Assembly: GCA_964583095.1 (NCBI GenBank)
Contig: CAZOVB010000002.1
Location: 124,001-188,000 of the forward strand
DNA from: CAZOVB01 sp964583095
Lineage (GTDB): Bacteria; Planctomycetota; Phycisphaerae; SM23-33
Direction: 5' to 3'
Length of the DNA: 64,000 bases
The first letter of the stretch is position 1; every line of letters starts with the position of its first letter. Both the position numbers and the translations under genes were made by a program. This document shows, piece after piece, positions 36,708-45,640 of the stretch. The notes under the pieces are model-generated. The model saw nothing but the letters and a program-made list of their open reading frames with translations. It was not told the origin of the DNA and did not search any database.

Positions 36708-38098
36708 GGCCTTGCCTCCGGGGCGGCATCGGTCAGAGCGTTCGTCTCAGTGGCCGTCTGCTCCGAGCCGCCGGCCTGGGCGTCGTCTTGAGAGGAAGCC
36801 CGGGCAGATGGGGGTCCTTGCCCGGCCGTTCGAAGATCCATGCCCTCCACCGGGGCGGCCAGGTCCGTCACCACCACTCTCTCGCCCGCAGCCAGGCCGC
36901 CCTGAACCGCGACGATGTCCCGGGAGCGGTAGGCAATGTCGATCGGTCGGATCTCCAGCTTGCCCTCGTCGGTCAAGATCCAGACCTGGTCACCGGAACG
37001 CACCAGGGAGCGCGGCAGGTCGATGATGTTCTCCAGCTCGCGTCCGTAGATCTCGGCCTTGACGTAATCTTCGGCCAGCAACTCCTGGGCTTCGGGGTCT
37101 TTCAGGCCGAGGGGATCGGGAATACTCACGAGGATTCTGGCCATTCGCCCGGCCTGGTCGACACCGGGCAGTTGCCGGATGACCTTGCCGGTTCTGTAGA
37201 CCTTCGGGCCCCATGCAGCCGGGTTGTAAACCCGCACCGTTGATCCGGGCGTCTGCTTCCCGCGGGGAAGGACGATCCAACGCAGGTCGCTCTGCGGGAG
37301 GGAGACCTCCACCCAGAATTCCTCGGTGCCCATCAGTTCCACTACCGGCGTGGACGTGCTCACCGTATCTCCCTTGTCGACGCGCTTGGCCACCACCACG
37401 ACCGGGAAGGGAGCCACGATCGTGGTTCGCTTCACATCCAGTTGGGCCTCTTCCAGTGCCAGCCCGGCTGATGTAAGCGCAGCAGTGGCTGACTCCACCG
37501 CTGCCTGGGCGGCCTCGACCTCCGCCCGGGCTGCCTCCAACTGCGGCTTGCGAAGCACAAGGTCCCGGTTTTCTTCGGCGATCTCTTCTCCCAGGGCTTC
37601 GTAGTCCTGAAGGGCTACGGCCTGGGCGCCCCGTTCCACCTGGAGGTCCTTCCGGGCCATGGCCAGGCGCTTTCTGGCTTCGGTCACCTGGGATTCGGCG
37701 ATCTTGACTTCGCTTTCCCGCCGCAATTTCGCGATTTCATAATCCCGCTGCTCGATGCGCATCAATTCCCCGCCGGTATCGAACACGGCCCCGGGTTCAA
37801 GCTGCTTGTTGACCCACTCGATGGGCCCGGCCACCTTGGGTCTCAGCTGCACCTGGCGCGCCGGCCTGACGTGGCCCATCGCTTCCACAATGGCCTTGTG
37901 GCTGGTCGGGCTGACCTGACGGACCTCCACCAGCCGGGCCAGACGCCGGGGCTTTCCTCGTCGACTCTCAGGAGGGTTCTGGAACATGTATCTGGCCCCC
38001 AGGACGGCCCCGGCCAGGCCGATCAGCGGCACGACGATTCGAACCAGTCCGGCCAGCATCCTTGCGGGGCGGGATCTCTTTGCAGGTGTGTCTGTCAT
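36704..38098 (-). CDS. RND efflux adaptor (membrane fusion) protein
   Basis: A 464-residue periplasmic adaptor that links the RND pump to the outer-membrane channel. It has an N-terminal membrane anchor (IVVPLIGLAGAVLGARYM), the first half of a lipoyl domain (GHVRPARQVQLRPKVAGPIE) and a long helical hairpin (about 135-220) rich in A, E and Q. The returning lipoyl and beta-barrel domains and a C-terminal membrane-proximal domain follow. It starts four bases after the outer-membrane factor gene and overlaps the pump gene. Confidence 0.93.
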   Translation of the reverse strand: MTDTPAKRSRPARMLAGLVRIVVPLIGLAGAVLGARYMFQNPPESRRGKPRRLARLVEVRQVSPTSHKAIVEAMGHVRPARQVQLRPKVAGPIEWVNKQLEPGAVFDTGGELMRIEQRDYEIAKLRRESEVKIAESQVTEARKRLAMARKDLQVERGAQAVALQDYEALGEEIAEENRDLVLRKPQLEAARAEVEAAQAAVESATAALTSAGLALEEAQLDVKRTTIVAPFPVVVVAKRVDKGDTVSTSTPVVELMGTEEFWVEVSLPQSDLRWIVLPRGKQTPGSTVRVYNPAAWGPKVYRTGKVIRQLPGVDQAGRMARILVSIPDPLGLKDPEAQELLAEDYVKAEIYGRELENIIDLPRSLVRSGDQVWILTDEGKLEIRPIDIAYRSRDIVAVQGGLAAGERVVVTDLAAPVEGMDLRTAGQGPPSARASSQDDAQAGGSEQTATETNALTDAAPEARP

Positions 38099-38102
38099 TT
38101 GG

Positions 38103-39539
38103 CTATCTGCCTTGCTTCTGGGAATCGGTCTGTTCTCTCGGGTCGCCGGCCAATGCCTCGCCCGGCGTGGGGCGCTCCAGGGGGATGTCGCCGGCCAGGG
38201 ATCGGTAGAGCTGGATCCGGAATCCCACCAGATCGCGGCGGGCCTGGAGCAACTGTCTCTGCGTCTGCTGACGGGAGGTCACCGCGTCCAGAACGCGGAG
38301 ATAGTCGACCTGGCCATTGAGATACGAAGCCCGGGTCCGTTTCAGGAGTTCATCGGCGGTCTCCAACTGCTTCCGGAGGCTCTGGACGTATCGCCGCTGC
38401 CAGGCCTCACGGGCCAGGGCGTCCTCCACCTCGGCCAGGGCTTCGAGCACCGTCTGGCCGTAAGCGTTGAGTACTTCTTCCCGGCGGTTCCGATTGCGGT
38501 CCACTTCGGCTCCCAGTCTGCCGCCGTCAAACAGCGGATGGGCCAGGTTCCCCGCCAGCCGGGCCAGCCAGTCCTCGAACAGGTCTCCGGCGTTGGAGGC
38601 CGACGTCTCCAGGCTTGCCGAAAGGCTCAGCCGGGGATACTGGGCCGCAATCGCCGCCGCGAGGCGCTGATCCTGGGCAGCCACCGCCAAACGGGCGCTG
38701 CGAACATCGGGCCTGCGCTTCAGCAGGCTCATGGCGTCGTCCACGACCGGCAGGGGCGATAGCTCTGGAAGATCCTCCGGCCAGGGCAGTTCGGTCGCCG
38801 GGTCAAGCCCCTGGAGCAGGGCAAGCTGATGCTTCAGCAAGGCCGATCGCTGCGAAGCCAACGCCGCAAGCGAACGGGTCGACTCCAGCAGTTGTCTCTG
38901 GCGCAGCACGTCGATGGCCTGGACGCGTCCCTGTCGGAAGCGCTGGGTAAACAGCTCCAGCAGTTGCTGATTGGTCTGGGTCTGCTCGGCAAGCAGTTGC
39001 TCCTGCCCCAGCGACTCGGCCAACTGGACCCATGTTGCAGCCACGGAGGCAGAGAGGGTAATGGCGGCGGCCTGGACGTCCTGCTCGCGTCCCCGGGCAT
39101 CGAGGATGGCTGCCTGGCGGGTCGAGCGGATCCTGCCCCAGAGGTCGACCTCGTAACCGACCAGAAGTTGGCCTAGGTAGCTGGTGGTATAGGTTGTGTT
39201 GTCCTGGCGGCGGGTTCGGGTTCGAGAGCCCGCGGCTCCCACGTCCACCTGGGGCCAGAGGTCGGCCCCTTCGCGCCGGGCAACCGCCCGGGCGGCGTCG
39301 AGGCGGTTCCACGCCTGGGCCAGGGAGAAGTTCCCCGCCAGGCTGCGACGGATGACCCGGTCGAGCTCTTCATCCTCGAAGGCAAGCCACCACTGCTGCT
39401 GGAGTTCGATGGTTCCGCCGCGCGGCCCGCGCTGGGCGAGTTGTACCGGCATGGAAACCTGCCGGTCCGGGCTCGTGCAGCCGGCCAGGATCAGCCAAAC
39501 CGCTGCTGAGAGGATCGGGTAGGCAATGGAGATTCTCAT
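38103..39539 (-). CDS. Outer-membrane efflux lipoprotein (NodT/OprM type)
   Basis: A 478-residue TolC-superfamily channel with a lipoprotein signal (LILAGC, Cys21). Two repeats of the long helical barrel are recognisable from the paired AWNRLDAARAVARREGADLW and LKRRPDVRSARLAVAAQDQR regions and the ALAEVEDALA motifs. The start at 39539 overlaps the TetR stop by ATGA; the frame is open ten codons further but inside tetR. It completes a three-part pump with the two downstream genes. Confidence 0.93.
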   Translation of the reverse strand: MRISIAYPILSAAVWLILAGCTSPDRQVSMPVQLAQRGPRGGTIELQQQWWLAFEDEELDRVIRRSLAGNFSLAQAWNRLDAARAVARREGADLWPQVDVGAAGSRTRTRRQDNTTYTTSYLGQLLVGYEVDLWGRIRSTRQAAILDARGREQDVQAAAITLSASVAATWVQLAESLGQEQLLAEQTQTNQQLLELFTQRFRQGRVQAIDVLRQRQLLESTRSLAALASQRSALLKHQLALLQGLDPATELPWPEDLPELSPLPVVDDAMSLLKRRPDVRSARLAVAAQDQRLAAAIAAQYPRLSLSASLETSASNAGDLFEDWLARLAGNLAHPLFDGGRLGAEVDRNRNRREEVLNAYGQTVLEALAEVEDALAREAWQRRYVQSLRKQLETADELLKRTRASYLNGQVDYLRVLDAVTSRQQTQRQLLQARRDLVGFRIQLYRSLAGDIPLERPTPGEALAGDPREQTDSQKQGR

Positions 39540-40207
39540 ACTTCGGCCTCGCCGGAGGACACAGGACACAGATCGACGTTGGCCTTGATTTCACTCAGGC
39601 CTCCCAGGCTGAAACGACAGAGGTGCTCGATGAGTTCCTCGATTTCCGAGTCGTCAAAGGTCCCGCCTCCGAGGATCGGCGGCTTGCGGCCGGCGCGAAA
39701 TCCGATGGCCAGCATCTGGTTGAGTATGCTCATCATGGCCAGATCACAGTGCCGGCCGGCAGGATCGGTCTCCAGCAGCTCGGCCACAATCCTCCGTAGA
39801 TGATCCTGGATCGGCTCGATGCAGGCGTGGCGGATCCGGGCAATCTCGGGGGTGGGTTGACTCATCTCTCCCAGCAGGAGCCGGCCCGAGCCGCTCTGGC
39901 CATGCCGCAGGATCCTGCAGACCATGCTGCGGATGAACCCCTTGAGCCTGTCGGCGGGCCGAGCACGGGGATCTACGCCGCCGTCGATGGGCAGGGCCTT
40001 GGCGGCCTCGGCGAAGGCTTCGCGCCACACCTGGGCATACAGGGCCACCTTCGAGCCGAAGTGGTAGTTCACCGCGGCGACGTTGGCCCCGGCCAATTTG
40101 CAGATTTCGGCCACACGGGTCGACCGGAACCCCTTCCGGGCGAAGATCTCAGTGGCCGCTTCGAGCAGCTTCTGCCTCGTCTCGACGCCGTCACTCCTGG
40201 AGGCCAC
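39536..40207 (-). CDS. TetR-family regulator of the RND operon
   Basis: A 223-residue repressor with an N-terminal TetR helix-turn-helix (EIFARKGFRSTRVAEICKLA, then NVAAVNYHFGSK) and a C-terminal domain of the CecR/DUF1956 kind. It starts at GTG with AGGAAGGG six bases upstream. It is the first gene of the operon and overlaps the outer-membrane factor gene, so it probably represses its own transcription together with the pump genes. The ligand is unknown. Confidence 0.93.
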   Translation of the reverse strand: MASRSDGVETRQKLLEAATEIFARKGFRSTRVAEICKLAGANVAAVNYHFGSKVALYAQVWREAFAEAAKALPIDGGVDPRARPADRLKGFIRSMVCRILRHGQSGSGRLLLGEMSQPTPEIARIRHACIEPIQDHLRRIVAELLETDPAGRHCDLAMMSILNQMLAIGFRAGRKPPILGGGTFDDSEIEELIEHLCRFSLGGLSEIKANVDLCPVSSGEAEV

Positions 40208-40232
40208 GTTGTACCCTTCCTGTAAAGGACAA

Positions 40233-40250
40233 TTGAAATAATCATTTTAA
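40233..40250. promoter_or_regulatory. Imperfect palindrome, possible TetR operator
   Basis: An 18-base AT-rich inverted repeat (TTGAAAT-AATC-ATTTTAA, 14 of 18 positions symmetric) stands out in GC-rich DNA. It lies 25 bases upstream of the tetR start codon. Size and position suit a self-regulating TetR operator, but no binding data exist. Confidence 0.4.
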
Positions 40251-40690
40251 CTATAGCACCCTATCCGGCACTTTTCTCATACCCTCCAGGCTCAAACGAA
40301 AGATTTTGCCCTTCAAGCACAAAGTGACATCTCTTCCACGTCCGGAAGGTCTGCGGGATTCTCCTTGCCAATCGAGGCCTCCGGGCGAATTCCCGAATCC
40401 AGAGGAGAATTTCGTATTTTGAACAAGAAAAATCACAACACCTTTGAATGAAAAAGGGTTACATCTAGTGGCGGAATTTGAGGAAAATGCCGAAAATGAA
40501 ATAGACCGTCAGGCCGTTTCGTTTCCAGCCTGACAACCAACGCTCGCTTGTTCCAAAAGCCAAAAAGCTGTAACCAATCTGACATCCTCACGCAAGGCAT
40601 GCACCCAACGGGGCCGGTGGCAGGTCTGGGCCGCTTCTCCAAGCTGCTCCAGGCTGCGGGGCCGACCTTCGCGAAGGATCTGGAGACACC
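40251..40690. other. Intergenic region between tetR and sugar-isomerase-like gene
   Basis: About 440 bases between divergent genes. It is AT-richer than its surroundings, as promoter regions often are. I found no convincing open frame, repeat or RNA structure in it. The Shine-Dalgarno (AAGGATCTGGAGACACC) of the next gene is at its right end. Confidence 0.4.
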
Positions 40691-41539
40691 ATGACCATGC
40701 GTCTTGCAGGCGTGAACGACGAACCCTCGCCGGACTGGGATCTGCACATCGGCCTGGATGCCCTGGAGAAGATCCCCACGCGCTATGTTTCCCTGCGGGC
40801 GGTTGATGGCCGAAACGTTCAGGACCTCAGTGACACCGCCTATGACCAAGTCCTTGAACAGATTCAGTCGCGGAATTTCCAGGTCATTTCCCTGGCGGCC
40901 GATCTGGGCAAGGTCCCCCTGGCCGAGGAGAATCTCCCGGCCCAGTTGGAAATGCTCGACCTGCTACTGGACCGGGCCCGGCAGGCCCGAGTGACCGGCA
41001 TTCGGACCATGGGCTTTGCCGGGCTCGAGCAGATGTCCCAGCCGGACCAGAAGGCCAGAACCATCGACTGGCTTTCCCGCATGGCCGAAAAAGCCCAGCA
41101 GGCCGGCTGCTGCCTCCTGCTGGAAAACTCCCGAGAAACCGACCAGTTGACCCACTCGCCCTCGGGTTGCATGGAGGTGCTCTCCGCCGTAGATACCCCG
41201 GGGCTGAGAATGCTCTTTGACCCGGCCAACTTCTATAGCGCCGGACATGACCCGCTCGGTGCCCTGACCCAACTGATCGACTACGTCCGGGAAGTCCATA
41301 TCAAGGACCTCAAGCAGCGAGGCGACCTCTCGACGTTCTGCCTGCCCGGACAGGGAGGGGCCAACATCGGACAGTGCCTGGCCGTGCTGGCCGAAAACGG
41401 CTTTGAAGGATGCCTGACCCTCGAACCCCACATGCGATTCATGGAGAGCAACCACTACAGCGGCTTCGAGGAGTACATCCAGGCCGGCAAGGCCTTGGTC
41501 CAACTGGCCCAGAAGCTTCAGATCGACCTGGACCGATAA
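40691..41539 (+). CDS. Sugar phosphate isomerase/epimerase-like TIM-barrel protein
   Basis: A 282-residue protein of the xylose-isomerase-like (AP endonuclease 2) TIM-barrel family. The usual metal-binding positions are seen: Glu in LLLEN, Asp in MLFDPANF, His in EVHIKD and Glu in LTLEPH. It probably isomerises or epimerises a sugar or related polyol. The substrate cannot be told. It stands alone, with a GGAG ribosome site seven to eight bases upstream, between the tetR operon and the DUF4139 gene. Confidence 0.85.
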   Translation: MTMRLAGVNDEPSPDWDLHIGLDALEKIPTRYVSLRAVDGRNVQDLSDTAYDQVLEQIQSRNFQVISLAADLGKVPLAEENLPAQLEMLDLLLDRARQARVTGIRTMGFAGLEQMSQPDQKARTIDWLSRMAEKAQQAGCCLLLENSRETDQLTHSPSGCMEVLSAVDTPGLRMLFDPANFYSAGHDPLGALTQLIDYVREVHIKDLKQRGDLSTFCLPGQGGANIGQCLAVLAENGFEGCLTLEPHMRFMESNHYSGFEEYIQAGKALVQLAQKLQIDLDR

Positions 41540-41620
41540 CAAACCGGCCCAGGCTGCCGGCCCCCTGTGGCAGCCCGCAACCCAGGCCGATCTGCTTCGG
41601 CCGTATTCTGCCGGCGAATC

Positions 41621-43051
41621 TTACCAGGTATACTCGACGGTGTAATTCAGCGTCACCTCGCCGTCGGCGGGGACCTTCACGTCCCAGGCGACGTTTCGGC
41701 TATCGAGCTTCTCGTGCTCATGATTTTCGCTGGTAATCTCCCAGTTGGTCCAGCGGTAGAGCGGCTCCTTGATGCGGACCTCCACCGCTTCCTTCTTGTG
41801 GTTGCGGACCTTGATCTCGATCTTCTCGCGGATCCAGTTGGGCCTGCGTGCGAAATCGGTCTGCTTTCTCTCACCCACGATGTCAAAGGCGTTGCCGATC
41901 TGAAGGGACAACTCTTCATCCTTGGGCGTGTGGTCGATCTGCTCCTCCCCGACGAACTCCATGGCCTTGTCCTCGGGGTCCTGCTTGTAGACGCGAACCT
42001 TCCCGGCCGGCAGGGGCATGCCCAGGTTGTTCTTCTCGGCATTGGTGAATTCGACGAACACATTGACCTTCTTGCTCTGGGTATCCACCCCGAAGGTCTT
42101 CTGATCGTAGCGTCCGCCCCAGTTCCAGCGGAAGTTGCCCATGGGGTTGTAGAGGAACTTCTTCTCGACCTTCACCCCGTCGGCCGGAGTGAACATCTCG
42201 AGCTGTTTGACTTCGTTGCTTGCCAGTGTGCTGGGCCTCTGGAGCGTGTACATGTGATACTCGAAGAAGGCCTTTTCCTGCATCTGGGGCTTAGCAGACA
42301 TCCTACCTTTTTGGTACAGCGCCATCTCCATGGCTCGTTGCTGGGGAGGCTGGATGCGTCGCACGTCGCCGGCGATGAACTTGAGTTTCGCATCGTGGTA
42401 GGTCTTGCCGGAATTGTTCTGCACGCTGACCCAGCCGGTCAGGTCGGCCTGGGTGTCATCCCTGTTGAGTACAAGAACGTACTCGGCGTGCCAGTTCATA
42501 TTGCCCGTCTGGTAGCTCACCTCGACCAGGTGCTGGGCGGGGCGGGCGTCGACCAGCCAGACCAGCGTGGGCTGGGTCAAGAGCCCCTCGGGCAGCGACT
42601 TGAAGCGGATGTCCTTGACGTGATCGCCTCTGCGGATCATGACGATCGAGCCGGAGTCTTCTTCCTTCATCACGATCTGTCCGCCGTCGAAGCTCATCAG
42701 CGTGCCGGTGTAGACATGTCCCTGGGCCACCACGTCGATCTCGCGGTCGATGTATTTCTGGAGGAGCTTGTCGGCCGAGACCAGGTCGTACTGGTAGTTC
42801 TGTTCCAGCAGCTTGGCCCCGGGCTGGGTGTAGCTCTTGAAGTGCACGGTGGTGGCGTCGATGGCGGTGGGAACGTCCTTGAACTCCACGCGACCGTTCG
42901 GGTCGATGGTGAGCTTGCGCACCTCGCGGACCACGCCGTATCCGCCGTTGTAGACCGTCAGGGCCACGCCCGGGTCGGGTTTGTCCTCCTGGGCCGTCGC
43001 CAGCGGCGAAAGGGCCAGGACCAGCAGCAATGTCAGCAATCGTTTCATCAT
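41621..43051 (-). CDS. Secreted DUF4139-type protein
   Basis: A 476-residue protein with a clear signal peptide (MKRLLTLLLVLALSPLATAQ) and no other membrane segment, so it is exported to the periplasm or beyond. It is paralogous to the extracytoplasmic part of the neighbouring anti-sigma protein: both carry LLEQNYQYDL, LPDGLL/LPEGLL plus PTL, NNSGKTY/NESGVTY with DA, IDHTP, and a C-terminal VE/VT strand pattern. I take it as DUF4139-like by these features; function is unknown. AGGAG lies four to seven bases before the paired ATG codons at 43048/43051. It is transcribed after the anti-sigma gene. Confidence 0.75.
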   Translation of the reverse strand: MMKRLLTLLLVLALSPLATAQEDKPDPGVALTVYNGGYGVVREVRKLTIDPNGRVEFKDVPTAIDATTVHFKSYTQPGAKLLEQNYQYDLVSADKLLQKYIDREIDVVAQGHVYTGTLMSFDGGQIVMKEEDSGSIVMIRRGDHVKDIRFKSLPEGLLTQPTLVWLVDARPAQHLVEVSYQTGNMNWHAEYVLVLNRDDTQADLTGWVSVQNNSGKTYHDAKLKFIAGDVRRIQPPQQRAMEMALYQKGRMSAKPQMQEKAFFEYHMYTLQRPSTLASNEVKQLEMFTPADGVKVEKKFLYNPMGNFRWNWGGRYDQKTFGVDTQSKKVNVFVEFTNAEKNNLGMPLPAGKVRVYKQDPEDKAMEFVGEEQIDHTPKDEELSLQIGNAFDIVGERKQTDFARRPNWIREKIEIKVRNHKKEAVEVRIKEPLYRWTNWEITSENHEHEKLDSRNVAWDVKVPADGEVTLNYTVEYTW

Positions 43052-43124
43052 CGTTCTCCTATGCAGTTTGCAGTTTGATTTCTATAGCAGGTACAGGGAA
43101 CAGGGCTTTGGATCCTTCATCTCA

Positions 43125-44984
43125 TCATCTTTCATCTGTCTGCCCTGCCCATCGTCCGCCGTCGTTATCGTATCGGTGTGTCACGTCCACAACCGACTGG
43201 CTGTCGGGCTCGACGGTCACGTCGATTTCCACCACGCCGACCTGCCTTGCATGCCAGTCGCGGCCGGCGTCGATCTGGTAGGTCGTCTTGGGCAAATCCA
43301 GCATCAGCGTGATGGTCACCGGATAGCTCTTGTGGTTTCGCAGCGTGTACTGCCACGTCTCGCGCCAGTGGTCGGGGCCGAGTTTGCGGGTCTCGAGGGC
43401 CTTGGCCTGGCCCGTCAGATCGAACGAGTAGCCCCAGTGGAAGCGAACCTTCTCATCCACGGGCGTGTGATCGATCTGGGAAGAGGATGCGTAGATCGGC
43501 TCCTGCCCCTCCCCGGGCGTCACCCACAGACGGACCTGCCCCTTGGGCAGCGGCTTGCCGAGCTGGTTGGCCTCTTCGTTGGCCAGTTCACTGACAACCG
43601 AGACATGCTGATTGAACTTGGGCCGATAGACGTAGCTTCGCTTGAGCTTGATCTGAGAGGCCGTGATCATCTCGATCTGCTTGGTCTGGCGGTCGCGGAT
43701 CGTGGTCTTTCTGCCCAGGGTGTAGAGGTGATACTCGAAGAAGCTCTTCTGGGTCATCTGCTCCCTCATCTCGCCGCCAGAGTCTTCCATGGACCATTTG
43801 AGGTCTTTAAACCACTTGGCCGGGGAGGGAAACTGCAGGTTCACATCGCCGGCCATGAGCTTGAGCTGAGCGTCTTCGTACGTTACGCCGGATTCATTGG
43901 TGACCGTGGCGTAACCGACCAGGTCGGCCGTGTCGTAGATCGCAGTCTGCCCGTCGGGGTCCTTCTTCGACTCCTGTTTGCCTGTGAACTTGAGCACGTA
44001 ATCCGCCCGCCACTTCAGACCGTAGGTGAGATAGGCGACCGTCATGTCCTGCCGGGCCGGGCCTAGGTTGTCCAGCTTCCACATCAGCGTGGGCTTACTG
44101 AGCAGCCCGTCGGGCAGTTCGGGAAACGTCACACTGCGGACCTCGCTGCGGGGGATGCTGCGGGGTCCCTCCCCGGCCGGTTGGACAACCAGGAAGCCCG
44201 CATCGTAGCTGAGCAGCCGGCCGGTAATCGGCCCGGCTTCATCGAGCGTGAGCGTCAGGTTTCTGTCGATGTAGCGGTCCAGAGCGGTTGAGGCCGAGGC
44301 CAGGTCATACTGGTAGTTCTGCTCCAGCAGGGCCACCTTGCCCCCAGCCCCCCCGAGCCGGACACTGTCGGGAACGATGGCTGTGGGCACGTCGGTAAGC
44401 CGCACGGTCGAGGCGCCCCTGGGCAGATTCGTCACCGCCCGTTCGTCGCGCACCAGGGCCAGGCCCGGCCAGCCGCACTCGTATCCCTGCTTCCACTGGC
44501 CCGAGAGCCGCCAGGGCTTGCGGCGATCCGGATGATCCGGGCCCGGGTAGATCGTGTTTGTATCCGGAGGCGTGGAAAGAATGGTGAGGCTCACGCCCTT
44601 TCGGATAATCTTCGGCTGGGGAGGCTCGGCCCGGACATAGTTGCCCGGATCGGGCATGGTCAGCCAGAGGCCAACGACCGCCAGGACCACCGCAGCGGCC
44701 GCCAGGGCGGGCGCGAACCACCGGGGACGATACACCCGCCGGCCTCCATCTTGAGCTTTGACGTCGGGGACAGCAAACACACCGGCCAGGATGGCCTGGT
44801 CGTTTCGGCCTTGGCCGTCGTCGATTCTCCTCTGGAGGGCCGCTCTTCCCAGCCGGAGCGTATCGAGCTTTTCAGCACAGGCTTCGCATCGTTGCAGGTG
44901 AGAGGCGACCTGCTCGCGGCGGGCATCATCGAGTTCCTGATAGAGGTATTCCAGCAGGAGGTCCTGACAGGTGTCGCAGTTCAT
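43125..44984 (-). CDS. Anti-sigma factor fused to DUF4139-type sensor domain
   Basis: A 619-residue protein with three parts. Residues 1-40 are a zinc-binding anti-sigma domain (Cys3, Cys6, and H-x3-C-x2-C as His29, Cys33, Cys36). One membrane helix follows at about 90-110. Some 500 extracytoplasmic residues, paralogous to the next gene product, make up the rest. It overlaps the ECF sigma factor gene by four bases. The inferred job is to hold the sigma factor at the membrane and release it in response to an envelope or extracellular signal sensed by the large domain. A fusion of this type is unusual: most anti-sigma factors have short or simple outer parts. Confidence 0.8.
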   Translation of the reverse strand: MNCDTCQDLLLEYLYQELDDARREQVASHLQRCEACAEKLDTLRLGRAALQRRIDDGQGRNDQAILAGVFAVPDVKAQDGGRRVYRPRWFAPALAAAAVVLAVVGLWLTMPDPGNYVRAEPPQPKIIRKGVSLTILSTPPDTNTIYPGPDHPDRRKPWRLSGQWKQGYECGWPGLALVRDERAVTNLPRGASTVRLTDVPTAIVPDSVRLGGAGGKVALLEQNYQYDLASASTALDRYIDRNLTLTLDEAGPITGRLLSYDAGFLVVQPAGEGPRSIPRSEVRSVTFPELPDGLLSKPTLMWKLDNLGPARQDMTVAYLTYGLKWRADYVLKFTGKQESKKDPDGQTAIYDTADLVGYATVTNESGVTYEDAQLKLMAGDVNLQFPSPAKWFKDLKWSMEDSGGEMREQMTQKSFFEYHLYTLGRKTTIRDRQTKQIEMITASQIKLKRSYVYRPKFNQHVSVVSELANEEANQLGKPLPKGQVRLWVTPGEGQEPIYASSSQIDHTPVDEKVRFHWGYSFDLTGQAKALETRKLGPDHWRETWQYTLRNHKSYPVTITLMLDLPKTTYQIDAGRDWHARQVGVVEIDVTVEPDSQSVVDVTHRYDNDGGRWAGQTDER

Positions 44985-45580
44985 GGCAGCAGCTCCTTGC
45001 GGTAGGAGGCGAGTTTCTCAGCCAACTTCTCCAGTCCGTAGCGGACGCGGCTCTTGACGGTGGCCAGGGGGACATCGAGCAATTCGCCGATTTCCCGAAA
45101 CGTCAGTGCCTGGCCCTGGCGGAGGGCGATCGCTTCGCGCTGTTCCTCGGGCAGCGAAGCCATCGCGCGGGCGATAGCCTCTTGCAGGGGCCCGCGGTCC
45201 AGTCCAGCAGCGGGGTCGGCGTCGACGGCCAGGGCGGTTTCCGGTATGTCCTGCATATCCTGCCTCTTTGGCCTGCGTTTGCGTTTGCGGATTTCGTCTC
45301 TCCAGTGATTGCGGGCGATGGTGAAGATCCACGTCCGCACCTGGCTTCGCCCGTCGAACAGGTGACGTTTCTGCCAGGCCCTTGCCAGGGCCTCAGCAGC
45401 GGCTTCGTCGGCCTCGTGCCAGTTTCCCGTCATCGCCAGCAGGTAGCACCGGACGGCGTGGCAGCAGGCGCCGATCTCGGCGCGGAGTCGCTGCTCACCG
45501 GCCGCGGCGACCGGCGGGGGAGAATCCGGACTGGAAGAAGTCGTCTGCGTAATCACGGGCTCCTGCGCCGCTGATATCAT
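44981..45580 (-). CDS. ECF-type RNA polymerase sigma factor
   Basis: A 199-residue sigma-70-family factor with region 2 (CYLLAMTGNWHEADEAAAEA, then VRTWIFTIARNHWRDEIRKR) and region 4 (SLPEEQREAIALRQGQALTF, then GELLDVPLATVKSRVRYGLE). There is no region 1 or 3. It is coupled to the downstream anti-sigma gene by a four-base overlap, which is the usual ECF arrangement. I did not find a clear autoregulatory ECF promoter in the 60-base gap upstream, so it may also be read through from the TPR gene. Confidence 0.93.
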   Translation of the reverse strand: MISAAQEPVITQTTSSSPDSPPPVAAAGEQRLRAEIGACCHAVRCYLLAMTGNWHEADEAAAEALARAWQKRHLFDGRSQVRTWIFTIARNHWRDEIRKRKRRPKRQDMQDIPETALAVDADPAAGLDRGPLQEAIARAMASLPEEQREAIALRQGQALTFREIGELLDVPLATVKSRVRYGLEKLAEKLASYRKELLP

Positions 45581-45640
45581 TGGCTCTGCCCATCTTGGAC
45601 GTCGCGGCAGCCTGGATGGATTTACCCCTTCGGAAAAAAA

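Noticed and set aside
33477..36791. Plus-strand open frame of 1104 codons
   Set aside because: It is the mirror of the RND pump gene in GC-rich DNA; the translation is low-complexity (H, G, Q, R, D) with no motif, while the minus strand encodes an intact pump.
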